Assembly: GCF_019904295.1 (NCBI RefSeq)
Contig: NZ_CP065359.1
Coordinates: 248,001-312,000, forward strand
Direction: 5' to 3'
DNA length: 64,000 nucleotides
From: Ruegeria sp. SCSIO 43209
Lineage (GTDB): Bacteria; Pseudomonadota; Alphaproteobacteria; Rhodobacterales; Rhodobacteraceae
Position 1 is the first letter of the stretch. Each line of letters opens with the position of its first letter. Below, in pieces: positions 44,496 through 52,922 of this stretch. The position numbers were made by a program, and so were the translations under genes. The notes below the pieces were generated by a model that had not been told where the DNA came from, searched no databases, and saw only the letters and a program-made list of their open reading frames with translations.

Positions 44496-44882
44496 TCAAT
44501 TCAGAATGTCGGCGATTGCCCCTATCAGGTTCAGCACTTCATGTGTTTCACGGTTTACTTCGTAAACATAATCTCCGGCACGCACGTAATATCCGTTGCG
44601 CCGTAGTCCCCAACGGCTGGGATCATCAATGCGGACATACCCATCATAGATGTAATCGCCACGTCGATATTTCTTTGCCTGTCCAGGCGGTACGCACGGG
44701 ATTGCCTTTTTTGCCAAGCCCGGCGGACAATGTCCGGATTTGGATTTCACATGGATCGGCGAGGTAGCGCCGGTTCCGCTAACGTGCCCCGTGCTAAGGC
44801 TCCACAAGCTGACACTGGCGTTCGCAAATGACGCGCCTTGCACGGTCAGTGCCACCGCCAGAATCCCAACAATCTTTTTCAT
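44496..44882 (-). CDS. Secreted RcnB-like small protein
   Basis: 128 residues with signal peptide MKKIVGILAVALTVQGASFANA. The mature part has two proline-glycine/cysteine motifs, CPPGLAKK and CVPPGQAKK, then YRRGDYIYDGYVRIDDPSRWGLRRNGYYVRAGDYVYEVNRET and a final helix. This resembles RcnB/YqfA-like periplasmic proteins that often accompany metal or envelope stress systems. Function unknown. Confidence 0.7.
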   Translation of the reverse strand: MKKIVGILAVALTVQGASFANASVSLWSLSTGHVSGTGATSPIHVKSKSGHCPPGLAKKAIPCVPPGQAKKYRRGDYIYDGYVRIDDPSRWGLRRNGYYVRAGDYVYEVNRETHEVLNLIGAIADILN

Positions 44883-45211
44883 TCCCAGCGCCTTTTTCAG
44901 CTTCTTAGCCTAGATATGATCTTGAATGGGCCTTGGCGAGTTCATAAGCGAAGAGTTGCTTTCCGATGCAGCAGTTTGTTCACGAGCTGAAATCATCGGC
45001 TGCGATTGTCATCGCAAATTCAACTAAAGCATCAAAACGGGAAGTTCTTCCTCCACCTGGTCGCCCGCCTATTCGTTTGTCTTTATTTCGCGAACAACAT
45101 TAACTGAACGTGAACAATGTATTCTCAGAGTGTTCAAACAGTCTCAGGCATAGTGATGGTGTTGGATCATTCGGGACGTTGTTCCGTTTGATCGCTGACA
45201 AGGGGAAACGC

Positions 45212-45400
45212 ATGATCAAGTCTGCCTTTGTGACTGAAGAGTCCAGCACAACAGCTGTGATGCAAACCTCCGGCAAAATCGCCGAAGAACGTTTGCCAAC
45301 CACGACCAAATCGAGCAGTGGTCGCTTCCCTCCTATCGATAATGCATTAACACAGATCGTCAAAAACAAGCGGCTTTCCGAGGCACATAACAACGTCTGA
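45212..45400 (+). CDS. Small hypothetical protein
   Basis: 62-residue candidate (MIKSAFVTEESSTTAVMQTSG...) with a GGGGA ribosome binding site close upstream and an intrinsic terminator about 60 bp downstream. No domain. The frame is open to 45110. Composition is plausible but support is weak. Confidence 0.4.
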   Translation: MIKSAFVTEESSTTAVMQTSGKIAEERLPTTTKSSSGRFPPIDNALTQIVKNKRLSEAHNNV

Positions 45401-45463
45401 AGGCAGTTCAGCAGACCCCCACACAATTCCCGGTATTCGTCCTAGATATTGGAATTGAAAACT

Positions 45464-45498
45464 AAATCCCGCTCCAGTTATGGGGCGGGATTTCTTTC
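45464..45498 (+). terminator. Intrinsic terminator
   Basis: Stem AAATCCCGC / GCGGGATTT (45464-45472 and 45485-45493), followed by CTTTCTT. It supports a transcribed small gene at 45212. Confidence 0.75.
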
Positions 45499-45653
45499 TT
45501 ATGCCTTTGGGAAAAAGGGCGTAGCCCTTGATTTGCAAAAGTATCCGGCCAGCCGCTACCCATCCTGTGAAGCCTTTGGCTGACCCGGGCTTTAGTACTT
45601 CCGTGAGTGGTCAGTACTGAGGGTTGATTGACGCAGAGAGCCGTTGTCTTTCG

Positions 45654-46760
45654 TTACAGACCCAACAGCGCCTTTACCTCATGTTCAACGGCGTCGGTCA
45701 CGGGCTTGTTTGCGGCGGCTTCTAGGGCTTCCCGTTCGGTCAATTCCTGTTCCTCGACCTGGTCAGCCAGTTCTTGCACCTGTTCAGCCGCTTCTTCGTA
45801 TTCGACGGCAGCCTGACGTTCATCGTTCAGGTCCTGCGCTGCTTCGATCGAAGAGTCCAAATCAGCGCGGGCTTCATCCAATTGCTCCTCAATCTCTGGG
45901 TCTGTTCCCCCTGCGTCTTCCAGAGCTTGTTCGAGATCCTCCACGCGTTCCTGGTTTTCCTGGACTTCACTCAACGCGGCTTCCAGGTCTTCTTCAATCT
46001 CAGGAACAGTCCGCTCCGGCGGCTCCAAGCCAGCGAGCTCTTCCAATTGTTCCTCAAGCTCTTCGCGCAAGGGTTCTCCGGCCAACACGGTATCTCGATA
46101 ATTGGCAATTCGGCCTACGCGGGAATTGGGTGCTGCATTTTCTAATGCAGTTGCGCTGGCGTTGGCGGCATTGAGCGCCCCTAACTCAGACGGGTGGGCA
46201 CCAAGAAGTGCCGCCATCTTGTTCCCCTTTTCCCTGACCGCTGGGCGAATGGACTCTTCGACAATTACTGTTTTCGAAGGCTTCTTGTACGTCCTGGGCT
46301 TTTGTTTGCTACCGCTGGTGGTCGAGCGTTTTCCAGATGTGGCAACCGTTCTCGACTTGCCTTTGCCGCTAAAGATATCCTTCAAGGAAAAACGACCGCC
46401 CTTGCCCAAAGCAGAGCGCGAAGATTTTGTCTTGGATTTCCCGGTGTTTCGGCCACCAAAACTTTTGTCGGCACCTTTCTTTCCGCCTTTGTTACCGGCG
46501 AAACTGTGGTCACCACGATCTCCGCTGGCGGAGTTCCCCTTGCCATCGCTATTGCCTTTTCCGCCGCCGTTGCCTCCACCGTTTCCTTTATCGCCGCCTT
46601 TGCCGTTGCCTCCACCGTTACCCTTTCCACCGCTATTGCCTTTGCCCTCCTTTGCAAATGCAATATCCGGCACCGCAACGGTAGCTACGATGGCTGTAGA
46701 TCCCAACAACGCGATTGCCAGGGTCGATGCTTTTAGCAGTCTCAAACTGGTGATTTTCAT
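45654..46760 (-). CDS. Secreted Gly-Asn-Lys-rich coiled-coil protein
   Basis: 368-residue exported protein in three parts: signal peptide (about 1-36, ending AFA); a low-complexity GGN/GKG region (37-85) and a basic Ser/Lys-rich stretch (85-170); and a strongly acidic coiled coil (220-350, LREELEEQLEELAG, VEDLEQALEDAGG). No catalytic domain. It is divergent across a 198-bp gap from another GGN-rich secreted protein and its two-component system. A structural or surface-matrix role is inferred. Confidence 0.8.
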   Translation of the reverse strand: MKITSLRLLKASTLAIALLGSTAIVATVAVPDIAFAKEGKGNSGGKGNGGGNGKGGDKGNGGGNGGGKGNSDGKGNSASGDRGDHSFAGNKGGKKGADKSFGGRNTGKSKTKSSRSALGKGGRFSLKDIFSGKGKSRTVATSGKRSTTSGSKQKPRTYKKPSKTVIVEESIRPAVREKGNKMAALLGAHPSELGALNAANASATALENAAPNSRVGRIANYRDTVLAGEPLREELEEQLEELAGLEPPERTVPEIEEDLEAALSEVQENQERVEDLEQALEDAGGTDPEIEEQLDEARADLDSSIEAAQDLNDERQAAVEYEEAAEQVQELADQVEEQELTEREALEAAANKPVTDAVEHEVKALLGL

Positions 46761-46958
46761 ATCGACCTCCTCGGTTGAAATCAGCGGGTATCAGTTTTCT
46801 GAAACAACTCGCTATGTTCAATAGTCTTGATTCACGCACGAATCCCCAATGCTTCTTGCCATTTAACTTGAGGGTGCTTGAACGCAGGGCTAACTGCTTG
46901 TTCATCATCGGTTCATGTCGAAAGACGTAGTCTCTAGCCGCGAAATACGAGGACTTTC

Positions 46959-47579
46959 ATGCGCGCGAAGGTGATCTTGGTGGTAGCAAGCCTGATTGTT
47001 GCTTTGCCTGTTGGGGAAGCGGCTGCCCAGACACGCGAGCTCAAGCAAGGTGAACTGCGCAAAGCGACCCTGACCGGGGACACCATTCGTTTGAAACGGG
47101 TTATCAAAGGTGTCGAAAAAGCCTATGGCGGGACTCCAGTCGATGCGCGCGCGTTTCAGGCTGATCAAATTTACTATCGTATTCTAGTCAAAAAGCCCGA
47201 TGGAAAAATTGTCAGTGTCATTGTGAATGCCCAGTCCGGTACAGTCGTTTCCAATCGATCCAGCGTTGGGCGTCAAATATCAAAAGCAGCCCGTTCGAAC
47301 CCCGCCAACGCCAACACCAGCCGCGACACCAACAGCAATCGTGGAGCTTCTGCGAGCCGTGGAAACAACGGCAAAAGCGGTGGCAATAGCAATGCTGGTG
47401 GAAACGGCGGCGGCAACGGCGGCGGCAATGGCAACGGCGGCGGCAATGGAGGTGGAAATGGTGGTGGAAACGGAGGAGGTAATAGCGGTGGAAACGGCAG
47501 CGGCAATGGTGGCGGAAACAGCGGTGGAAACGGCGGCGGCAACTCTGGCGGGAACGGCAAGGGCAACGGTAAAAAATAG
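46959..47579 (+). CDS. Secreted PepSY-like protein with (GGN)n tail
   Basis: 206 residues: signal peptide MRAKVILVVASLIVALPVGEAAAQ; a PepSY-type module (about 28-95) with LKRVIKGVEKAYGGTPVDARAFQ and YYRILVKKPDGKIVSVIVNAQSGTVV; a serine/asparagine linker; and an almost pure Gly-Asn repeat tail (about 130-206). PepSY modules upstream of PhoPQ-like pairs are common and may modulate the sensor. The DNA of the tail is a short-period GGC/AAC repeat prone to slippage. Confidence 0.85.
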   Translation: MRAKVILVVASLIVALPVGEAAAQTRELKQGELRKATLTGDTIRLKRVIKGVEKAYGGTPVDARAFQADQIYYRILVKKPDGKIVSVIVNAQSGTVVSNRSSVGRQISKAARSNPANANTSRDTNSNRGASASRGNNGKSGGNSNAGGNGGGNGGGNGNGGGNGGGNGGGNGGGNSGGNGSGNGGGNSGGNGGGNSGGNGKGNGKK

Positions 47580-47603
47580 GGCTTAAACCAAAGCCCTTGT
47601 GAC
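47578..47603 (+). terminator. Attenuator/terminator hairpin before the response regulator
   Basis: Stem AGGGCTT / AAGCCCT (47578-47584 and 47591-47597), loop AAACCA. The stem's first base is within the PepSY stop codon. The T-run is only weak, so partial readthrough into the regulator gene is likely. Confidence 0.5.
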
Positions 47604-47617
47604 TGTAGTTTTTGAAT

Positions 47618-48277
47618 ATGAGAGTACTTCTGGCCGAAGATGAACCGCAGCTATGCGAGCAGATTAAGAAACTTCTTAGCGTAGAAGGCCGCGTGGTAGA
47701 TGTGGCCAAGAATGGTACTGACGCCCTGCACCTAGGTGCGACCGAACCTTACGACATGATCATCCTCGACATCGGGTTGCCGGAACGCGACGGTATTTCT
47801 GTCCTGCGCGAATGGCGCAGCGTGGGCGTCAAGACACCCGTGTTGATCCTCACCGCCCGCGATGGGTGGAGCGAGCGGGTGGATGGTCTTGATGCAGGTG
47901 CTGATGACTATATGACCAAGCCATTTCACATGCCCGAGCTGGCCGCTCGTGTACGGGCCATCTTGCGCCGACAAAGCGGTCAGTTGAACCCGGTTATCGA
48001 AATGGGGGACGTTATGCTCGATACACGAAACGGTCGCGTCAGCGTGGGCGGCATTCCTGTCGATCTGACGGCGCAAGAGATCGCAGTTCTGACATACCTT
48101 GCCCACAACATCGGACGCATGGTGTCACGTACCGAGTTGTCAGAGCATATCTATGAATATGACGGTGACAGGGATTCGAACACCATTGCCGTCTTCATAA
48201 CCCGGCTGCGAAAGAAACTGGGCTCTGACCTTATTACAACGGTCAGAGGACGCGGCTATATGATCGATACGACCTGA
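47618..48277 (+). CDS. OmpR/PhoP-family response regulator
   Basis: 219-residue DNA-binding response regulator. Receiver: acidic pair in LLAEDEPQ, phosphoacceptor D51 in IILDIGLPERDG, switch threonine in LILTARD, and K in DDYMTKPFHM. A winged-helix effector follows, ending DSNTIAVFITRLRKKLGSDLITTVRGRGY. This resembles PhoP/QseB. ATG 47618 is chosen; a TTG 6 bp earlier is in frame. Its stop codon overlaps the kinase start by 1 bp (TGATG). Confidence 0.92.
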   Translation: MRVLLAEDEPQLCEQIKKLLSVEGRVVDVAKNGTDALHLGATEPYDMIILDIGLPERDGISVLREWRSVGVKTPVLILTARDGWSERVDGLDAGADDYMTKPFHMPELAARVRAILRRQSGQLNPVIEMGDVMLDTRNGRVSVGGIPVDLTAQEIAVLTYLAHNIGRMVSRTELSEHIYEYDGDRDSNTIAVFITRLRKKLGSDLITTVRGRGYMIDTT

Positions 48278-49605
48278 TGTTATCGCTGCGCCAACGCGCT
48301 TTGCTTGGCGGCCTTGCGACAGGCGCGCTTTCTGTCGGCGTCGGAACGTTGATTGTGTTTTCGTACATCAACACCCGTGTTCTGGAACAATTCGACCAGA
48401 CGCTACGCGACCGGCACACCCAACTCGTTGTCGGTTTGAGCGCAACGACGCACAACCCTGAGGCACTGCGCGAACTGATATTCGATCCAGCCTATGGAAC
48501 GCCGTATTCAGGCAGATACTGGCAGGTTACCGATGGAAACGGGGCTACATTCACATCAGCCTCGCTCTTTGACGAGACAATTTCCGAACCTGTACGTGTG
48601 AGCGAAGAGGCAATCGTTTGGAACACCACAGGTCCGGAAAGCGAAGCCGTTCGTAGCGCATATCAGAGAATCACATTCGAAGACGGAACCGAGTGGGGCG
48701 TAACGGTCGCCGAAAGCAGGCGAGAGCTGATAAGCGAACGCAGAGCCGCGCAAAACAACTTGCTACCGGTTTTTGGATTGGTTGGTTTGATTGGAGTTGC
48801 CGGTTCGTTGTTGTTGATGTCAGCAATTATTGGCCCACTCAAAAAACTGCGCGCAGATGTGGTGCATCGCTGGGACAAAGGAGATGACTTGATTCCGGAA
48901 GACTACCCAGAAGAGGTTTCGCCGCTTGTTGAGGACCTAAATAAATTGCTTCACAGGAATCGTGAAATTGTGTCTGGTTCTCGGCGACAAGCTGCGGATC
49001 TGGCACATGCGCTCAAAACACCGACGGCAATTCTCAGAAATGAACTGGCGATTTTGTCGGACGCGGGTGCAGATATCGAACCTGCAGATGACGCGTTAAA
49101 TCGAATTGATGCTCAGCTAAAGCGCTCACTTGCGCGTATGCGTGCGTCGAACACCGCAGAACTTACGCATTCACGAACTGACCTTACCAATTCCGTCAAC
49201 AGGTTATCCAGACTGTTTTCGGTCATGGCGGAACGCGAAGGAAAATCTCTGACGACAGATTGCGAGGATGGGATTCAGGTTCGAATGGATACTCAGGACA
49301 TCGAAGAGGTGATTGGAAACCTTCTCGACAACGCGCTCAAGTGGTGTCGGACAACAATTCACATCGCCGCAAAGCGTGTAGAGGGCGGCATTGAGATTTG
49401 CATTGAGGATGACGGACAAGGAATTCCGGAGGATGCACTTGACGGAGTAGTTCGATCCGGAGGTCGGTTGGATACCTCTGTCAGCGGCACAGGATTGGGT
49501 TTGGCAATCTGTGTTGATCTGATGAACGCTTACGGCGGCAAACTAAAACTGGAGAAATCAGCGGACCTTGGCGGCTTGGCCTGCCGAGTACTTATATCAA
49601 GCTAA
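48277..49605 (+). CDS. PhoQ-like sensor histidine kinase
   Basis: 442-residue membrane kinase: transmembrane helices at about 10-32 and 160-185 flanking a periplasmic sensor domain, then a HAMP-like linker. H-box DLAHALKTP (phosphoacceptor H244). ATPase boxes: N box NLLDNALKW, G1 DDGQGI, G2 GTGLGLAI. It phosphorylates the response regulator encoded directly upstream. The signal is unknown; the neighbouring PepSY protein is a candidate modulator. Confidence 0.92.
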   Translation: MLSLRQRALLGGLATGALSVGVGTLIVFSYINTRVLEQFDQTLRDRHTQLVVGLSATTHNPEALRELIFDPAYGTPYSGRYWQVTDGNGATFTSASLFDETISEPVRVSEEAIVWNTTGPESEAVRSAYQRITFEDGTEWGVTVAESRRELISERRAAQNNLLPVFGLVGLIGVAGSLLLMSAIIGPLKKLRADVVHRWDKGDDLIPEDYPEEVSPLVEDLNKLLHRNREIVSGSRRQAADLAHALKTPTAILRNELAILSDAGADIEPADDALNRIDAQLKRSLARMRASNTAELTHSRTDLTNSVNRLSRLFSVMAEREGKSLTTDCEDGIQVRMDTQDIEEVIGNLLDNALKWCRTTIHIAAKRVEGGIEICIEDDGQGIPEDALDGVVRSGGRLDTSVSGTGLGLAICVDLMNAYGGKLKLEKSADLGGLACRVLISS

Positions 49606-50026
49606 AGGTGGCCGCATCTGGTTAGAAATAGTCGTTGATCGCAAGCAATCAAAAGGCGGCTTTGTCCGTAGAGCAGACATTGAGTTGAATTCAAACAACG
49701 ACTGCTTCGTGCCCAATCTCCCAAATGCTGCGCCTCACCCCAAACGCACCGATGCGCCCAGAGCTGACATTGAGCCATAAACGAACGACCCAAACTTGCT
49801 TTCCAGTTACCTTTAGATACCCGGCTACGTAGCTCCTAAGAATGGAAATTCGGTGCAAACGCGAAATCGGAGCAGTATCGAACTGAAAGATTTGTGGACA
49901 TTCGAGTTCTTGTTTGAGTGCGGTTTGCCAGAGTTCATTGTGCTCAAGTCTGACACTGGTAGGTGACTTGTCGGACGGCAGATCCAACGTAAGAGCTTTC
50001 ACGTATTCTATCAAAAGGGAGATTAC
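49606..50026. other. Intergenic region, no gene recognised
   Basis: 421 bp between the kinase and the photolyase cluster. A minus-strand frame at 49691-50167 overlaps the photolyase start and shows no known domain, so it is not accepted. AAAAGGGAG (50013-50021) just before 50027 is the photolyase ribosome binding site. Confidence 0.45.
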
Positions 50027-51541
50027 GTGCAGGTTGTATGGTTCAAACGCGATCTCCGGGTCGATGATCATGAAGCGCTGGCGCAGGCGTCTCGTATCGG
50101 TCCGGTTTTGCCGCTTTATGTGGTTGAGCCCGAGCTTTGGAAGCAACCCGATGCCGCGGCGCGACATTGGGACTTTGTTGCCGAAACACTTGCTGAATTG
50201 CGTGGAGATTTAGCGGACTTGGGCCAACTGCTCATCTTACGTATGGGTCGGGTGACACAGGTGCTGTCTGATTTGGCGACCAGCCGACTGATCGAAGTCC
50301 TTTGGTCACATGATGAAAAGGGAAATGATTGGATCTATCGGCGGGATCGTGAAGTTAGCGCGTGGTGCAGGCAGAGAGGTATTCCTTGGACCTAGGTTCA
50401 GAACCATGGTGTGTTTCGCCCGCTTAAATCCCGCGATGGCTGGGCGGCCCGCTGGACAGAGTTTATGGAGCGACTCGTGTCTTCGTCAACGCAACTTACC
50501 CCTTTAGACATAGAGCTCGGCCCCACGCCGATCCGGTGTGACCTTAACCTGGCGGATGATCCATGCGCCCACCGCCAATTTGCTGGCCGCCGTGCGGGAC
50601 TTGATTCCTTGGATAGTTATCTGATCAGCCGCGGCAAACGATATCGGCGTGAAGTGTCGAGCCCTATTGAGGGCCCAGTCGCGTACTCGCGCATTTCGCC
50701 TTATCTTGCATGGGGTGCGTTTTCGATGCGTGAAGTGAAGCAAGCGACGGATCGACAGCGTCGTTCATTGCCTGCGAATGCCAGAAATTGGCGCAAATCT
50801 CTCCGATCATATTCCAGCCGGCTCCATTGGCATTGCCACTTTATTCAAAAGCTTGAGGACGAACCGCGGATGGAGTCGGAGAATTTAAATCCGCTCTACG
50901 ATGGTCTTCGTCCTCGGGAGCCCCACGCGGATTTACGTTCCACATGGTCAAGGGGGGAAACGGGGTATCCGTTTTTTGATGCCTGCATGCGGTCATTTTC
51001 AGCGACTGGGTGGCTGAATTTTCGGATGCGGGCAATGGTGACGGCCACGGCTAGCTATCACCTCTGGCTTGATTGGTGGGCTCGGGGTTTGCATTTGACG
51101 CGGATGTTTTCGGATTACGAGCCGGGTATTCATTGTAGCCAAGTGCAGATGCAATCGGGAACCACGGGCATCAATACGGTGCGCACCTACAATCCAGTGA
51201 AACAGGGGTGCGATCAGGACCCGCATGAGCAGTTCATTCGAAAATGGGTGCCCGAATTGGCGGCGATCTCTGACCCGTACATCCATGAACCTTGGACGGC
51301 ACCGAACGCAGGGCAGATCATAGGCTTTGCCTATCCTGCACGCGTCTTTGATCATATGGCGGCCGTCAAAGCCGCGCGCGAAAGGGTCTGGAGGGTCCGC
51401 AGAGGCGATGAATTCCGCGATGGATCCAAAAAGATCATGTCAAAACACACCAGCAGAAAATCCGGTAAAAGAACACTTAAACGCACAGGATCGACAGAGG
51501 ATCTAGCACAGCTCAGTCTACCACGCGGAGACGCCGAATGA
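50027..51541 (+). pseudogene. Cryptochrome/DNA photolyase interrupted by an amber codon
   Basis: Starts at GTG with MQVVWFKRDLRVDDHEALAQA, the N-terminal antenna domain of class I photolyases. Codon 123 is TAG (50393-50395); the same frame then continues with VQNHGVFRPLKSRDGW and the complete FAD-binding domain (WSRGETGYPFFDACMRSFSATGWLNFRMRAM...GIHCSQVQMQSGTTGINTVRTYNP) to 51541. Family members have a glutamate at this position (WTE), so GAG to TAG is the simplest change. Either a recent nonsense pseudogene, a suppressed stop or a sequencing error. ATG of the downstream DUF2256 gene overlaps its stop. Confidence 0.85.
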
Positions 51542-51675
51542 AGATGCGAAAAAAAGCGAATCTACCACAGAAAATCTGCTCAGTCTGTCAGCGTCCGTTT
51601 GTTTGGCGCAAGAAATGGGAAAAGGTCTGGGATGAGGTTAAGTACTGCTCAAATAAATGCAGATCCGCCGCATGA
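51538..51675 (+). CDS. DUF2256 zinc-motif protein
   Basis: 45-residue protein with the DUF2256 pattern: LPQKICSVCQRPFVWRKKWEKVW and YCSNKCRSAA, giving CxxC (C14, C17) and CxxxC (C37, C41), a probable zinc-binding site. It overlaps the photolyase stop upstream and the next gene's start downstream (ATGA at both junctions), so it is translationally coupled. DUF2256 genes are frequently next to photolyase/cryptochrome genes. Function unknown. Confidence 0.85.
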   Translation: MKMRKKANLPQKICSVCQRPFVWRKKWEKVWDEVKYCSNKCRSAA

Positions 51676-52913
51676 CTGAACTGTTCCCGGAACTTATTAC
51701 TTTACCCGAGACCGTCGATTTCAGCCCGACGCGCGCGGGTGGCCTTAAACGGCTAGAGAAATTCGTGACGCGCGCTGGACAGGACTATGCTCGCACGCGG
51801 AGCTACGATTTTGGGACCGAGCGGCGCAACAATGTATCAGTCTTGTCACCATGGCTCCGCCATCGCTTGTTGACCGAAGAGGAGGTGCTTACACGGGTAT
51901 TGGCGTCGCACAGTCCCGACACTGCTGAGAAGTTTGTACAAGAAGTTTTTTGGCGGGCTTACTTCAAAGGTTGGCTGGAACAAAGACCAAGCGTCTGGTC
52001 ACACTATCAACGCGACCTGATGGACGCGCTTAACTCACTTGATAACGACACGTCATTGGCAAGCCGCCATACTGATGCAGTGTCAGGCAATACCGGCATA
52101 GACTGCTTTGATCATTGGGCAAAAGAACTCGTGGGCACCGGTTATCTGCATAACCATGCGCGGATTTGGTTTGCCTCAATCTGGATATTCACCTTGCGTC
52201 TGCCTTGGCAGTTGGGCGCTGACTTGTTTTTGCGACATCTGATTGATGGTGATCCGGCGTCGAACACATTGAGCTGGCGATGGGTCGCGGGCTTGCACAC
52301 GAAAGGCAAGACCTACCTCGCCCGACCTGACAACATCGCCAAATATACCGAAGGCCGATTTCGCCCCACTGGATTGGCCAAGTTCGCAGAACCGCTGACC
52401 GAACCGGTAGAACACCCACGTGTTTCTTTTCCAATCCTTCAAATGCAGCCGAAAGAGCCATTTCTATTGCTAGTAAGCGAGGATGACATGACCGGTGCAT
52501 CCATCATGCCCGTACCGCCCGTTGCAGTGGTAGGACTTTTGGCAACCCACGGTCGCTCCCCTAATCCGGTTGGATTTATCCCGGTGAATTTTGCAAAAGA
52601 AGCAATGAACAGCGTTTTGTCAGACCATGAAGTGCGTGCGCAATCTGCCGATGATTGGAGTCTGCCAATAATTGAAGCTGCGCAAAGTGCAGGAGTAAGA
52701 AGAATTGCGACTGCTTATGCGCCAATAGGTCCGGTACGGTCCAGGTTAGATCGTGCTGAGCCTATTTTGCGTGAAGCAGGCCTGACGCTGGAACGGTTAA
52801 TTCGCCCTTATGACGCTGTCTCATGGCCCCACGCGAAGGCGGGATTTTTCGGACTAAAGAAAAAGATACCGAACGTTCTGAGCCAGTTGAATTTTATCGC
52901 TGTAACGAAGTGA
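51672..52913 (+). CDS. Photolyase-like protein with FAD domain first and alpha/beta domain last
   Basis: 413 residues. Residues about 1-230 are a photolyase FAD-binding helical domain (FVQEVFWRAYFKGWLEQRP, LHNHARIWFASIWIFTLRLPWQLGADLFLRHLIDGDPASNTLSWRWVAGLHTKGKTYLA). There is no N-terminal antenna domain. Instead residues about 245-400 look like that alpha/beta domain placed at the C-terminus (FLLLVSEDDM, GVRRIATAYAPIGPVRSRLD, LTLERLIRPYD). ATG 51672 overlaps the DUF2256 stop, and the frame's earlier start at 51657 is unlikely. May repair DNA or sense light; unproven. Confidence 0.8.
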   Translation: MTELFPELITLPETVDFSPTRAGGLKRLEKFVTRAGQDYARTRSYDFGTERRNNVSVLSPWLRHRLLTEEEVLTRVLASHSPDTAEKFVQEVFWRAYFKGWLEQRPSVWSHYQRDLMDALNSLDNDTSLASRHTDAVSGNTGIDCFDHWAKELVGTGYLHNHARIWFASIWIFTLRLPWQLGADLFLRHLIDGDPASNTLSWRWVAGLHTKGKTYLARPDNIAKYTEGRFRPTGLAKFAEPLTEPVEHPRVSFPILQMQPKEPFLLLVSEDDMTGASIMPVPPVAVVGLLATHGRSPNPVGFIPVNFAKEAMNSVLSDHEVRAQSADDWSLPIIEAAQSAGVRRIATAYAPIGPVRSRLDRAEPILREAGLTLERLIRPYDAVSWPHAKAGFFGLKKKIPNVLSQLNFIAVTK

Positions 52914-52922
52914 GATCTCAGT

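Noticed and set aside
46102..46824. Proline/leucine-rich frame antisense to the Gly-rich protein gene
   Set aside because: Low-complexity reflection of the GGN repeats on the other strand.
47273..47566. Pro/Phe-rich frame antisense to the GGN tail
   Set aside because: Simple antisense of a short-period repeat; not a plausible protein.
47340..47579. GGN-coding tract considered as a CRISPR-like array
   Set aside because: The period is a few bases, there are no spacers, and it is in frame in a secreted protein.
49691..50167. Minus-strand frame upstream of the photolyase
   Set aside because: Overlaps the photolyase N-terminus, has no recognisable domain or ribosome binding site. Its part beyond the photolyase could be coding, but support is insufficient.
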